This document shows positions 11,705 through 24,094 of a DNA stretch of 64,000 nt, piece after piece. The translations under genes were made by a program, and so were the position numbers. The stretch's first letter is position 1. Each line of letters begins with the position of its first letter. The notes beneath the pieces are model-generated. The model was not told the origin of the DNA, did not search any database, and worked only from the letters and a program-made list of their open reading frames with translations. Location: the NCBI GenBank assembly GCA_040437565.1, contig JBDOQK010000052.1:1-64000 (forward strand), given 5' to 3'. This DNA comes from Albugo candida. Taxonomy: Eukaryota; Oomycota; Peronosporomycetes; Albuginales.

Positions 11705-12577
11705 ATTCAAACAGGACGACGTTTAATTGGAGAAGAGGCCGTGATCATGTAGCACATATGTGTTGTGTAGGGTAAGGGGTGTCCCGTACAGGATATACCC
11801 AAAATAATATGTAACCTATTTATCAACCTAAATAAAGGGGGGGGTTATCAAAATATATAAAACATATGTGAAAGTGGGAGGGTCTCGGGTTAGCAGCTCC
11901 CAAAATAAAAATGTAATTAAAAAAAAGTTGTCGGGATATCAAAAAAAAGTTGTCGAAGATATCAATACCCTATTAGCAATGATAAATATAGAAGCGGTTT
12001 GGTGTAGTTGAGTTAACTTCTATGAAAGCGTTGCATTAGATAAAAGACTGTAAGGAATATTGCCATACTCATTAGATATTCTCGTTGTTGATGGTTTCAG
12101 AGGCATCAAAATCGGATATTTGCAAATGTCAACGTTGCGTTGTGATAATTGCCTTTCACGAAGTCTTGTGCGTTTACTCGTAGAGATGGCTCGGACTGTT
12201 TGAGACATTTCTGATGCTGGAATCTGATTTTTCAACTTGATGACCAAGAAATTGTAGCAATGATCTACTTGCGATCGACCGTGCGAATGCGAAAACGTAC
12301 TTAAACATGCCCTAGTTTCAATCACATTACTTTTAATAATGGAATTTTCGATATAAAACGTCAAACGTGGGATGCGACTAGGTCTGAATTGGTCGAATAC
12401 ATTGCTCACTGGTCAATCACACATTCACCGTCGAGTGCACAGANNNNNNNNNNNNNNNNNNNNNNNNNNNNNNNNNNNNNNNNNNNNNNNNNNNNNNNNN
12501 NNNNNNNNNNNNNNNNNNNNNNNNNNNNNNNNNNNNNNNNNNNCTGGTCAATCACACATTCACCGTCGAGTGCACAG
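11705..12577. other. Intergenic with a gap and a 35-bp gap duplication
   Basis: Contains a short direct repeat of AAAAAAAGTTGTCG near 11920-11960 and a minus-strand frame of about 129 codons (12020-12409) with no ATG and no recognised domain. Bases 12409-12443 recur at 12544-12578 around the 12444-12543 gap, an assembly overlap. Confidence 0.5.
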
Positions 12578-13288
12578 ATGCTTCGAGCTCTAGCCATACT
12601 ACTCAGCCTTGTTTGCTTGAATGCACAAGCTCCAGAAGATGCTCACATAATCTCAATCCCTCACGACGCCATTTGTCCACAAACTCAGGTAAACGAAGCC
12701 CTGGAGACTGGATATAAAAATTGTATTCAAGGAACGGATGGTGGAAATTGCAAGGAGTTCTTACGTAAGGTCACGATTTGGGTCAAAAAAGCGTTCGAAG
12801 AGCTTCAAAAGTTAACACCTGCTCATGAACGTACGTCACAAAGCCGTGCACCGCAGGATCATGACATCGAAATGGGCCTATTAGAATCGGAATTACCAAA
12901 GTGTGCGGAAGAAACTGTTCCGAGGGAGTCGATAAAGGAGTTCTGTGTAAAAGTTTATGAAGCTTTTCGTACCGCTCTGGAAGAAATTGTGGATCAGACA
13001 CCGATTTTGTCCGCCATGCGAAATAACTGTCCAACTATGAATGCTATTGCCTTTGTAAACTTCGTAGGCGTACTGGTCAGATTTTCTTTGAAAGAACATC
13101 CTGAGCCAACGTACTCCCCCCTGAATGCCCAATTTTACCTCTTCATCGTCCAGTTGTATTTTGGCGGACTCGTAGTTGAGGTATTTTGGCGCGCGTGGCA
13201 AATTTGGCGCTCGCGGCATACAAACCCCGTCGACGCTATTGCTGTCCCAACAGCACCACGTCGAGGCTCCACTAACCATTACAATTAG
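12578..13288 (+). CDS. Secreted, probably membrane-anchored protein
   Basis: 236 residues from ATG 12578. The N-terminus is a clear signal peptide (MLRALAILLSLVCLNAQA, cleavage likely near residue 18). The mature part carries about six to seven Cys in a helical, charged ectodomain (ICPQTQVNEALETGYKNC; NCKEFLRKVTIWVKKAFEE; LPKCAEE; FCVKVYEAF; NNCPTMN), which could form disulfides. A hydrophobic segment near residues 185-205 (FYLFIVQLYFGGLVVEVFW) followed by WRAWQIWRSRH and a short basic tail predicts type I anchoring. No known domain is recognised. In a biotrophic pathogen such a protein is a candidate haustorial surface or effector protein; this is inference. The chosen start abuts the gap duplication, but the signal peptide supports it. 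Confidence 0.7.
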   Translation: MLRALAILLSLVCLNAQAPEDAHIISIPHDAICPQTQVNEALETGYKNCIQGTDGGNCKEFLRKVTIWVKKAFEELQKLTPAHERTSQSRAPQDHDIEMGLLESELPKCAEETVPRESIKEFCVKVYEAFRTALEEIVDQTPILSAMRNNCPTMNAIAFVNFVGVLVRFSLKEHPEPTYSPLNAQFYLFIVQLYFGGLVVEVFWRAWQIWRSRHTNPVDAIAVPTAPRRGSTNHYN

Positions 13289-14920
13289 AGCCTAGAAGCA
13301 TTCATCAGATGGAGTCGGTTAAACAACATAATCTGCACAGCAAAATACTGTTCTTTTGCTCTAAGCTCCTGTTTGTTGCCATTCTTTTTCTATTTCTAAA
13401 CCATTCAGCACAAGTATTTGTGATCGCTGCTGGAGCATCAGTATTTTTCATGATCTTGCTGCCTAAATAAAGTATCTGTATATCGCATTCACATGCCGCC
13501 GTCCGTATTTTTGTACTCATTTGAGAGATGGGAAGCGTCATCGCTTGATCGCTTGATCGCTTTTGTGTCTCTTATAACATTATTCCTTTGAAAGAGTCTT
13601 TATCGCAATTACAGGCAAGACCACCTGTGGTATATATGAGATATCAGAAGACAAAGGAGATATTAACACTCCATCCAGATCGAAAAAAATAAGGTCCGAG
13701 AGTATTGAATGACCACTGGTGTCATATCTGCGGCCTGTCAAGAGCAAGACCGCATCTGAGAATTTCAACTTGGATGGCAGCCTACGTGTTTTATTGCCGC
13801 GAGTTTTGATCTGGAATCCTCACCTTCTGCTCGAAAAGCGACCCTCTTCAAGACAAATCATCACCCCCCCCCGATAACACCTTAGCAATGCCCGCAACAA
13901 ATATACCACAATGTATCCTGAATATGGAGATCCGTCGTGTTCGGTCGACGGTGAGATGAGAAAAGCGTATTTATACAACATATTGGTCTATCAAAGTGGA
14001 TACAGTGCCAAAGGAATACCAAGAATCAGATCAGAAGCTACGGTGATTTATTTACTTTCAGCACAATTCAATTTACTTTACGACATCCCGCAGTTGAAAC
14101 CACCATGCTATATGCATCCACTAATCGTTTTGCGTCAACTATCCGGGTCACGATCAGCCGAAAGTATTGTTAGAGAAGAGCATCTTTAACTGAAATAGCT
14201 TTTTTGGCTGGATGACTGGTAAACTGGGAAAGCAAGTTCGTGTGTCACCGTCGTCATAGACTGATGCCTGCAGGAAGAAAAACACAAAATATGATTGATT
14301 GTGTGCCCGTTATTTTTATGGGTTTCCGAACGATTTGGGTTGGAGATCAGGAAGCTTCATGCGGCTGGTTTTCATAGAACCGTTGCACATTTTAAGTGTT
14401 TTCTTAGCATTTATGGCGCATTTACTCGGTTTATGGCAAAGAAAAGCAAGAGACTTGGCAACAGCCGCTATCAGATATCCGCAAGTGACGGAATTGATCA
14501 TGCCAGCAAGCAATACCACCCATGAAGAATTTGCAGATAAATTTAAATATTATTTACCGCATTGTACATGAGTCTTGAGATTATAGAAGCGCTAAATTAC
14601 ACCAGTGTTGAACAGTGCTGCGATAGTCGGGAATATTTCGACTCATTCAAAGCGGACTTCAAGCTTTCTGCCACCTCCTTCAATCATCCCAACTCTGGCA
14701 TAAATTGGGATCCTGAAGTCTCCATCGAGTGTACAACATTCTTACTTTCACGCATTTTTTGCCATCAAACGCTCATGACATGAGAGTTGGAGACTATAGT
14801 AACAATCTGGATACGCTCGACCGAATCGTTTTCCATCCAGCACTAATCTTGAATGTATCTCCTTCTCAATTGGGGTTTTTGTATTGGTGGCATGATGCTA
14901 TTTGTGGCTGCTGCGCTCTT
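13289..14920. other. No secure gene; possible decayed fragments
   Basis: A plus-strand frame at 13911-14189 begins with ATG and contains a possible GTGAGA...TTTCAG intron leading to AQFNLLYDIPQLKPP. A second (14299-14571) encodes a hydrophobic segment (LVFIEPLHILSVFLAFMAHL) and TTHEEFADKFKYYLPH. Neither is recognised, and they are probably pieces of dead genes. Confidence 0.3.
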
Positions 14921-17900
14921 TGAGACAGGAAAGAGTCTATCGGAGGGTTTTGGTTACCATCTATAGCTTGAGTAGGATCAATCGCAACTGCAGATTAATT
15001 TGACGAACTCCCGCGAAGCTTTCTTTTCAGAGTGTTATGGAATGGCCTGGATTCACACCATGAATCGTGTTAGCCTCGACTTCACCCCACAGCTTGTTCT
15101 AGTGACGCGTTTCGTAGTCAAAACGGATTGCTAGGGTGAGTGTTTGTAGCATCTATACGATCGTTGGGGAAATTGAGAATGACCTTTAATGTATGCACCA
15201 TCATCGGCTTTCTCATGTCTCAAAAAAAGTTGCTCTGCTGCGATCCAGGACTTCGTTCCGGAGCTGCTACTTGTAAAAAAGTAAGCACAATGTTTTTTAG
15301 GTCTTTGCAGGGTATTATCTGTTTGAAAGCGAAGCCGCGCGCATCGTTACATTATTACATCAGGAAGAGAGGGAACATAAGGAATGATACTTCACCCCAC
15401 TTTCAGGACCACTTTTCCTGTATATGGGCTTCTTTTCAGGTATAATGATACAGAGCTTATCGTTCCTGACTGAGCCGGTCTTCCGGACTTCAAAAGCGCC
15501 TCTGTCATCATGCTTCTATTCACCGAGAAATGCTATTCTGTCCCGCACCTGCAATTTTGATTAGACATTTGCGCAAGTGCTAAAATTTGCGGAAGGTATG
15601 TAGCGCAAAATTATGAACCTAAAATGCAAATCATCGAATTAAATACAGACAGGCATCTGTAGAAGTGAGACGTTCTTTTCGCTCACGCCCATGCTTCATC
15701 ACTAAGTGAATAAACCAATAATTGATTGTGATGTAAGTCTCCCAAAATTCTGAAAATTCCTCGGTGCAGTATCGATTGGTATTTTTGCTACGAGATTCAA
15801 GATAATGTAGCACTGAATGGATTCTTTAATGCAGCCGTCTCATGTGCATTTGACTCATAGCACAATTGACAACAAGTCCGAGATGTGTTCCTCTCATTCT
15901 TTCTGATCATAATAGACAGACCATATACACGACCTCTCTTGCGTCTTCTGGTGTGCTCCAGTATAGGTAATGCTCAAAGATTTGTATTTGTAGAAGTCCC
16001 GGAGACGAGCACATCAGTTTCTTTAGTATCGGTCTTGTATGCCGTTAGATTGTCCTTCCATCCAGATGCATGACTTGGACCTGCTAGTCGATCAGATGAG
16101 TTTATATGCTGCGTTCAGTGCGTCCAACTACTTTGATGTTTGGATCATGTTGTCTAATAAGTGAACTAATATTTTGTCTGATTCGGTAATGCTACCTACT
16201 AATCATCCTAATTCGAACGGCATGATTCTTTAGATCAATGACAATGCGAACGAAATCGCAATGGACAATCCATTCAAGGCTTCCTTAGAAACATTCCAGA
16301 TTCACTTTCGACGGAGACTAATTATCAGCTTGCAAGAAAGCTGAAGAAGGAAATCTGGATGGAAACAAATGTATATAATTCTTTCTTTCCTCAAGAAGTA
16401 GAAGATGGATTGTAGCAGTCTGTACACTCTCATTGAAAGTCTGTCGCTCTATCAGCGGAACAAATGTACTACCTGCCACATCGATCACATACCGTTCTGG
16501 AAACATGGACTATTCAGTCCTAAAGTCATGTCGAAAGGTCGAATGTGTATGTGCATACGTAGAGGCATCATAGTGCTGCGACGGTCCTCAGCTATCTGCC
16601 AAGGGTTTTGTAACCTTGCTATTGAGGTGTACAAGGTCTGCTTAGCGCCTTTCATCAACCACCAAAGAATCACACGTTTGGGTGACCATATCTGGGGAAG
16701 AATGTATTGGGAAAACTGTGGTCGTCTACGCGGTTGTAAATTATGTCGGACCTCGAATGGCCGTCGAAGGCGGTGTAAAAAATAACGAATAAAATGCAGG
16801 ATTATCTGGCAGAAAAAGTACAACCTTCTCTCTTGATACTACCCGAATGTGCAACATCATAGTCCCGCTAAGATTCTTAGGATGAAGATGCACCGTCCGC
16901 GTGCATATTTCTACCATTGAAGACCCAGCAAAGCAATTCAGTATACGCGAATTGATCATCTCACGAAAATTTGCATATATCTGTGGTTCTTGGGACAGCT
17001 TTTCACTATCAACGCTATAAGTGGACATTCGCTGAGCACAATTTATGTTCGATAAAATAGTTCCTTCAGGTCTTCGAGAACTCAGATTGAAGCTTTTATC
17101 TTAGAAATCATTCTTGTAAAGTGGAATTGTATCACAAGGTGTCAGTTGACGGATCGTCAAGTAGTTATTACATTCGCAGATCGGTCTGTAGGTTGTAGAC
17201 ACAATTGATTATCATACAGAGCTATTTTCCGAAATAATCTGACAAGTCAAATGCTACAGCCGTTAAAGTGAGTAAGATAAATAGAGCTCTATAGATCCAG
17301 GATGGTTGTGTCGCTATTTTTGCTGGTATCTTGGTGATTCTTGTTTAAGGATATCGTTTCTGACAGATGGTCAGGGATCTAAGGTTCAACTGCAAGACCC
17401 ATTACAGGTCAAGCCGGACCTCACCGTGTAGGCTGTTTAGTGACAACTTGATAGATGGTACGAGAAGAGACGATCGCCACGTAAGACCATCGTAAGATTA
17501 CGGGGGAACCATAAGGACGCTATATGCAACTTGATCTGGTCAAGTAACTGCAGATGTATGCCTAGAGTGGAAAAGGCATAGCGAGTGGTGTAAATGGTGT
17601 CTTAGAATTTAAGTTGGGAACATACGAGTATGCAGATATGCGAGATGAGAAGTATCAGTGGTGCGAAGAGGTAGACGAAATTGACAACATGATCCATCAT
17701 AAGAATCCTGCATTACTATGACTGTTATGCACGCTGCGACTTTGCCTTCTAAGTTTTACCATCAATCATATATATCCGGTTGCTTTGATTCATTCAAAGA
17801 TATAACAAACCGCCATTGCTGGTCCTGATGTGACATGAATCCTATGCTTGAGAAGTGTATGTGCTGGTTAGTGCAGCAAAGTAGAGAGCAAAAATAAGGT

Positions 17901-18511
17901 TTGCGTTAAATGGGTTCGATTGAAGAGGTGATAGTTGAGCTGAGGCATGTTGTTGCTGCTAAATCTGGAGTAAATTGGAGATTGAACGACTTTCAAAACA
18001 ATCGCCAGGGAGCGATATGTATTAGATGCACCTTTTCGCTCAGGACGATTGAGGATCTCCATAGGATTAGACTGTGCAAAAATCGAGTACATGTCGACTT
18101 TGCACGTACCAATCCTTTCTGATGCGAGAAAGCTGAACACGGCTCTAATCAAAAGAAAGACATGCCAGAACATAAAATACCTGGGATTAATGATAGGTGC
18201 CGAGGTAGATGTGATTTACGAAACATGCGAATTTACAACATAAATGGTGACGACCTGACCAGCGTCAAGGGCCTTACGACGTTTTTACAAGCAAGAAAAA
18301 CGACACAATTTGCTTGACTGATATGCAGGAACATTGGCTCATCATCGTGAAGTCAGCTGAGAGGGTTACCAAAATATGAAATTTTTAAAGAATGATAGAT
18401 TCGTTTTAATCGGTCAGAAGGACCTGATAGGTCTAGGCATGTCCAGCATTGCGGCAACGCACAATGCGCTTCAAGTTGACACATTATATACCGCTGATAT
18501 GGCATTATTAT
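14921..18511. other. Long gene-poor stretch
   Basis: No gene recognised. Minus-strand pieces at 16318-16506 (FVPLIERQTFNESVQTATIH) and 16741-17028 (MINSRILNCFAGSSMVEICT) look protein-like but sit in different frames with no consistent exon structure; they may be remnants of one decayed gene. Nothing else is supportable. Confidence 0.35.
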
Positions 18512-18885
18512 TTATCCAGCTTTGTACACCATAATCGCCTTCTCATTGTAGTAGAAAAAGACGAAATTCCGCGTGACATGGGTAACATAAGAGCCAAAAT
18601 TACGGCCAATACAAACGAGCCAATAGGCTTCCCAAGTCGTATCTAAATGAGCTTTGATCTCTTCACAAACCTAGAGCGTAGACTATATTGCTTTTGGCCT
18701 TTTCTGGGTATAAATCTGACAGAAAAACTTACCGTTGAACCGCATTTTTCCCATCCATCAGCATCAAATTCTTTCAATCGCCTTGTTACAACTTGGATGA
18801 CATCTTCTAATATGTCGTCCTCCATATCACAAGGCATGCGCACAGTTGCGCCCCACATATGTTGCCAACTTGGCGCTTCGCTCAT
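18512..18885 (-). CDS. LC8-type dynein light chain, two exons
   Basis: Exon 1 (18733-18885, 51 codons) begins MSEAPSWQHMWGATV and contains DDILEDVIQVVTRRLKEFD, matching the first helices of LC8. A GTAAGT...CTCTAG intron (18671-18732, 62 bp) joins in phase to exon 2 (18512-18670), which carries the LC8 hallmark WLVCIGRNFGSYVTH, then NFVFFYYNEKAIMVYKAG and stop. Total 103 residues; human DYNLL1 is 89, the extra lying at the N-terminus. LC8 dimerises and binds dynein intermediate chain and many short linear motifs; in zoosporic organisms it also serves axonemal dyneins. An upstream in-frame ATG at 18930 is a possible alternative start. No single open frame covers it, so it is easily missed. Confidence 0.9.
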
Positions 18886-19537
18886 ACGGATGCGATCGTG
18901 AGACGTCACGAAGCAATTAGAGTGAGACACACCAAATCTGTGACCAGCGAATACTTAAGGATCCGGCCGATGTCAACGTACGACCCCTTCGAACTCCAGC
19001 ATGCTCGAACCTATCAATTCTCGACAAACGTGCGACAAGAAGCTCGGTGATGAAATTGCTTCATCTTTGCACCAACTTGAGGATTTTCTCATTCTAATCG
19101 ACTNNNNNNNNNNNNNNNNNNNNNNNNNNNNNNNNNNNNNNNNNNNNNNNNNNNNNNNNNNNNNNNNNNNNNNNNNNNNNNNNNNNNNNNNNNNNNNNNN
19201 NNNTACCTGGGATTAATGATAGGTGCCGAGGTAGATGTGATTTACGAAACATGCGAATTTACAACATAAATGGTGACGACCTGACCAGCGTCAAGGGCCT
19301 TACGACGTTTTTACAAGCAAGAAAAACGACACAATTTGCTTGACTGATATGCAGGAACATTGGCTCATCATCGTGAAGTCAGCTGAGAGGGTTACCAAAA
19401 TATGAAATTTTTAAAGAATGATAGATTCGTTTTAATCGGTCAGAAGGACCTGATAGGTCTAGGCATGTCCAGCATTGCGGCAACGCACAATGCGCTTCAA
19501 GTTGACACATTATATACCGCTGATATGGCATTATTAT

Positions 19538-19911
19538 TTATCCAGCTTTGTACACCATAATCGCCTTCTCATTGTAGTAGAAAAAGACGAAATTCCGCGT
19601 GACATGGGTAACATAAGAGCCAAAATTACGGCCAATACAAACGAGCCAATAGGCTTCCCAAGTCGTATCTAAATGAGCTTTGATCTCTTCACAAACCTAG
19701 AGCGTAGACTATATTGCTTTTGGCCTTTTCTGGGTATAAATCTGACAGAAAAACTTACCGTTGAACCGCATTTTTCCCATCCATCAGCATCAAATTCTTT
19801 CAATCGCCTTGTTACAACTTGGATGACATCTTCTAATATGTCGTCCTCCATATCACAAGGCATGCGCACAGTTGCGCCCCACATATGTTGCCAACTTGGC
19901 GCTTCGCTCAT
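19538..19911 (-). CDS. LC8-type dynein light chain, second copy (probably assembly duplicate)
   Basis: Identical structure to the gene at 18512-18885, shifted by 1026 bp (exon 1 19759-19911, exon 2 19538-19696). It lies wholly within the gap-flanking duplication and shows no difference by eye, so it should be counted as the same gene unless read depth proves otherwise. Confidence 0.75.
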
Positions 19912-20129
19912 ACGGATGCGATCGTGAGACGTCACGAAGCAATTAGAGTGAGACACACCAAATCTGTGACCAGCGAATACTTAAGGATCCGGCCGATGTC
20001 AACGTACGACCCCTTCGAACTCCAGCATGCTCGAACCTATCAATTCTCGACAAACGTGCGACAAGAAGCTCGGTGATGAAATTGCTTCATCTTTGCACCA
20101 ACTTGAGGATTTTCTCATTCTAATCGACT

Positions 20130-20426
20130 TGAGAGAAAGGTTGCCATCCTACTTCAATTGATTGACATCCAAAAGCGTCGCATGCTACGACATCGCTCCA
20201 TGATCTTCGATAGTGGCAATAGGAGTCAATCTCTTCATTCGGCCTTACACGCTTTGCATCCTTTTCGAATGCGCAATATAGAAAGGCAGAAATCAACGTA
20301 CCAGAGACTCTGGAAGTTGCGGATGTGAGAGTCGGTATCAATCAAGTGGAAGAGAATGAGCATCTGGCACTTATGGATGCAACATGTTCCAATATATCAC
20401 TCAGTGCGATTATGTATCTGGGATGA
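20130..20426 (+). pseudogene. Possible coding fragment, unrecognised
   Basis: Two plus-strand frames look protein-like: a basic helical piece (RKVAILLQLIDIQKRRMLRH, about 20135-20200) and a downstream piece in another frame (INVPETLEVADVRVGINQ, ending at a stop at 20426). No splice site that joins them was clear. The second piece recurs at 21243-21400 in the next gap duplication. No family recognised. Confidence 0.25.
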
Positions 20427-22116
20427 GTGAGAACCGGGAATAGAAGTAACAGTTGCGGGGGTCTGTGGCCGTACTGATTGCCTTTGTTACTTAGTTTATT
20501 CGTCGCCGTTTCCAAACATTTCTGCTATGTTTTGAAGCCTGGAAAATAGTCGAAACTGTGGACTAAAAATGTAATGTTCAATGACTTCGCGTGAATCGGT
20601 GCCACCCAGCTCAAGATTTTATTTGGCGTACCACAAGAGAAGTGTCGGGGCATGGATGCGACAGCTGTGACGTTTATACGCCAGCTATAAACAAATATTA
20701 TACGAGTTGCTGCCTACAACACAATTTATTGTTTGGTTCGCTTTCGACTGTGCAAATAACGAAGATGTGAATGCTCAATGCTTTGTTTTACAGCAGAACG
20801 TTTCTTCGAAAAAACATTTGGATAGAGTAGACATACATTGCTGTCTCACACCGTGCTGATTGACGCTTACGGCAGCCTAGTCCTGACCGACCGGTTTGTT
20901 GATCTGCACGATTCAATGGATGGATTCAAGAGACCATTAGAAGCTATGAAGAAGTGTTGTACGCCCGGTTCGGGCCGGAAAATATGTCGTGTTTGCATCC
21001 GTTCACGAGGCATTACAATGTAAACGCTTTTTGATTGGGATCTTATGACGAATCGCTGCTTTCCGATCCTGGAGAGAACTTTGTGATCTGGTCCACATCT
21101 AGAACTTTGAGGTCTGAATCGAATATTTGTTTTCCCTTGAGTNNNNNNNNNNNNNNNNNNNNNNNNNNNNNNNNNNNNNNNNNNNNNNNNNNNNNNNNNN
21201 NNNNNNNNNNNNNNNNNNNNNNNNNNNNNNNNNNNNNNNNNNATGCGCAATATAGAAAGGCAGAAATCAACGTACCAGAGACTCTGGAAGTTGCGGATGT
21301 GAGAGTCGGTATCAATCAAGTGGAAGAGAATGAGCATCTGGCACTTATGGATGCAACATGTTCCAATATATCACTCAGTGCGATTATGTATCTGGGATGA
21401 GTGAGAACCGGGAATAGAAGTAACAGTTGCGGGGGTCTGTGGCCGTACTGATTGCCTTTGTTACTTAGTTTATTCGTCGCCGTTTCCAAACATTTCTGCT
21501 ATGTTTTGAAGCCTGGAAAATAGTCGAAACTGTGGACTAAAAATGTAATGTTCAATGACTTCGCGTGAATCGGTGCCACCCAGCTCAAGATTTTATTTGG
21601 CGTACCACAAGAGAAGTGTCGGGGCATGGATGCGACAGCTGTGACGTTTATACGCCAGCTATAAACAAATATTATACGAGTTGCTGCCTACAACACAATT
21701 TATTGTTTGGTTCGCTTTCGACTGTGCAAATAACGAAGATGTGAATGCTCAATGCTTTGTTTTACAGCAGAACGTTTCTTCGAAAAAACATTTGGATAGA
21801 GTAGACATACATTGCTGTCTCACACCGTGCTGATTGACGCTTACGGCAGCCTAGTCCTGACCGACCGGTTTGTTGATCTGCACGATTCAATGGATGGATT
21901 CAAGAGACCATTAGAAGCTATGAAGAAGTGTTGTACGCCCGGTTCGGGCCGGAAAATATGTCGTGTTTGCATCCGTTCACGAGGCATTACAATGTAAACG
22001 CTTTTTGATTGGGATCTTATGACGAATCGCTGCTTTCCGATCCTGGAGAGAACTTTGTGATCTGGTCCACATCTAGAACTTTGAGGTCTGAATCGAATAT
22101 TTGTTTTCCCTTGAGT
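20269..22116. repeat. Gap-flanking direct duplication (874 bp x2)
   Basis: 20269-21142 recurs at 21243-22116 around the gap 21143-21242, identical by eye. It holds short frames on both strands (for example 20838-21023 plus; 20867-21130 minus) but no recognised gene. Likely assembly overlap. Confidence 0.85.
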
Positions 22117-23186
22117 ACTGTCTTGCTTCAAAATTCAGCGATACTGACAAAGTCGCTGCAGGCAACATGGCAAACTTGACAACCAGAAGGAGACCGTAAA
22201 AACCTTCGGCGTCACCAATACTCGTTCTTGTTATTATTGTCTAAAAAAGATCCTCATGCGGAGGTTTTTCGTCGATGTTTATATATTGACAAAAAGCAGG
22301 CTGAGACCGTATATTTCAGAAGTCGATGTGAGTCGCAAGAGCCTAAGAATTGATGTTAAGCAACAACAAAAACCTTTGGATCATCCAGTATGACAATGTG
22401 AGTGATAGGTTTTAGCGTGCGCTGTTAAATCCATTCTAAGTATATGTCGTACGATGGCGTGGACATCATTGTGCATTCTATCGTAATTGAAGTACAATCC
22501 TCTTACTGGACGCTCATTTCAAATTCGTTCCTTGAATGAAACTGTGCTGCCTTCTTGTAATTGGGTACCGTTCAAATGAGATAGATTCTCTTTTTTGGTG
22601 TCGTGGCGCATTGCATTGCATCTGGGTTTATGAAACGAAGACGCTTATGCGAAAAGAAGAATCGTGAGCTCTGTACCCTTCCCCGGAAAAAATTAACGTT
22701 TACGTTGATTTTTAAGAATCGTTTTTGAGATCATTTATATAGCTGTTATTCTCCCGACACGCTGTGCGGTTAATAAGGGCCTCGTTATTCGTTTGATTAC
22801 GAGCATAGCATCGGTCAGCTGCTGGAAGGACTCGATGCAGAAAGATGTAAAGTTCGAAACAAACACTGCAAAATATGTTTCGTGAATAGACGCAGTCATT
22901 CACTTCATTCAAATGTAAATTCGGATGAATGTGTGTCGCTTTTTATTTATTTAGTGTGGCGGTGACTTCATTAACGTTTTATAAAATCTGGTCGAGACTG
23001 CTTTCTTTCACCCTGAAGAAGCCTCATTAGGCGAAGACCGTATTTCCACCATTAGTGCAAGTCGAGTGTCATGATTCACTCATGCATTATTGTCAATGCT
23101 CACCAGTACCAGACTGAATTTGTACACTTGAAATGTCAATCTTTAAACCCGCATCAAGTGCTTGGCATTTATGATAGCCTTGTTTA
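22117..23186. other. No gene recognised
   Basis: Only short frames; no domain, RNA gene or repeat could be supported. Confidence 0.5.
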
Positions 23187-23912
23187 ATGTTTCACTCCAG
23201 TCAGAGAAGCTGCCGAAACAAAGTGGCATCAGTGTTGACTTTGCGTGCAGGAAACTCGATGTTTATTTCACCTGTTCCTTTCGTCGAAGAATGGCAAAGT
23301 GCTCCAAGACCTGCACAAAAAAACAATGCATGCGATGACGCATCTCCTCGCTTAATGTCCAACTCTTCCGCGATCAGGACTTTGTCCGACGAAAAAAGCC
23401 TTTACATTGAGCCACCGTTGTTTTGTGGCATTCTATCATCGCAACATGAGAGTGTGGGCGATAAGATCGAGTATGAGGAGCTGGACTACAATCAGACTAT
23501 CTATGAAAAAGAAAGCGAAATGAGTGACTCAGAGAATGACTTTGAACTCGTACTGAGTGATGAATGGAAGTCTTTGCTGAGATTTCAACGAGGGAAACCA
23601 TTACAGCCAAAGGAAATATTACAGAAGAAAAAATCTAATACGTATAGTAATATTGGATCGATAAACAAAAAGCACTCGAGCGCGACCAAGCGGAAAAAGA
23701 AAACCATCGTCAGATGGCAAGATCGTTTACGAGCTGAAGTAAGTGATGGAAATGCAGATGCCGCGATTCTTGATGATATCATAAGAAGCATGAGTGTAAG
23801 TGATACGCAAAGAAATCATTTGAAACAACTAGAAACGACTATCGAAGAGAAATTTGAGCAACTCTGCCGATCTTCGAAGCGAGTGATGTGGCCAGCCTAC
23901 TCAATTGATTGA
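23187..23912 (+). CDS. Hypothetical acidic/lysine-rich protein
   Basis: 241 residues from ATG 23187 to TGA 23912. The middle is acidic (YEKESEMSDSENDFELVLSD), followed by a lysine-rich, NLS-like stretch (SSATKRKKKTIVRWQDRLRA) and a C-terminal helical segment (NHLKQLETTIEEKFEQLC). The first 60 residues are Ser/Pro/Ala-rich. No signal peptide or TM segment is evident, so an intracellular, possibly nuclear protein is most likely. The true start is uncertain because plausible splice acceptors (CACTCCAG, GCGTGCAG) lie at 23200-23255. No family recognised. Confidence 0.6.
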   Translation: MFHSSQRSCRNKVASVLTLRAGNSMFISPVPFVEEWQSAPRPAQKNNACDDASPRLMSNSSAIRTLSDEKSLYIEPPLFCGILSSQHESVGDKIEYEELDYNQTIYEKESEMSDSENDFELVLSDEWKSLLRFQRGKPLQPKEILQKKKSNTYSNIGSINKKHSSATKRKKKTIVRWQDRLRAEVSDGNADAAILDDIIRSMSVSDTQRNHLKQLETTIEEKFEQLCRSSKRVMWPAYSID

Positions 23913-24094
23913 AGATAAAATGATGAAATGAACCTACTCAGACGTTTTTATCGTATCCTATCTCCTTACATTATTGATTGCATGTAACATGGCAACAATG
24001 GGATGCTCTTTTCGATCAAGTACTCGCACCAACACATGCTTTAAAAAAATCATGTGGGCACCTCATTTGACCTAAGTTCGTCGCATCGACTTCT

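Larger units (their letters stand above)
18178..20129. repeat. Gap-flanking direct duplication (926 bp x2)
   Basis: 18178-19103 recurs at 19204-20129 around the gap 19104-19203, identical by eye over the whole length. The repeat ends exactly at the gap, so assembly overlap is the simplest explanation. The LC8 gene below is carried in both copies. Confidence 0.85.

Noticed and set aside
11900-11965. Short direct repeat AAAAAAAGTTGTCG as a regulatory element
   Set aside because: Only two low-complexity copies; chance or slippage is sufficient.
12020-12409. 129-codon minus-strand frame upstream of the secreted membrane protein
   Set aside because: No ATG start, no recognisable domain, antisense to a probable promoter.
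18512-19911. Two tandem LC8 genes as a real gene duplication
   Set aside because: The copies are identical by eye and the repeat ends exactly at an N gap; assembly overlap is simpler.
20838-21130. Open frames on both strands (61 aa plus, about 90 aa minus)
   Set aside because: No domain, no splice support, both strands open at once; likely chance.
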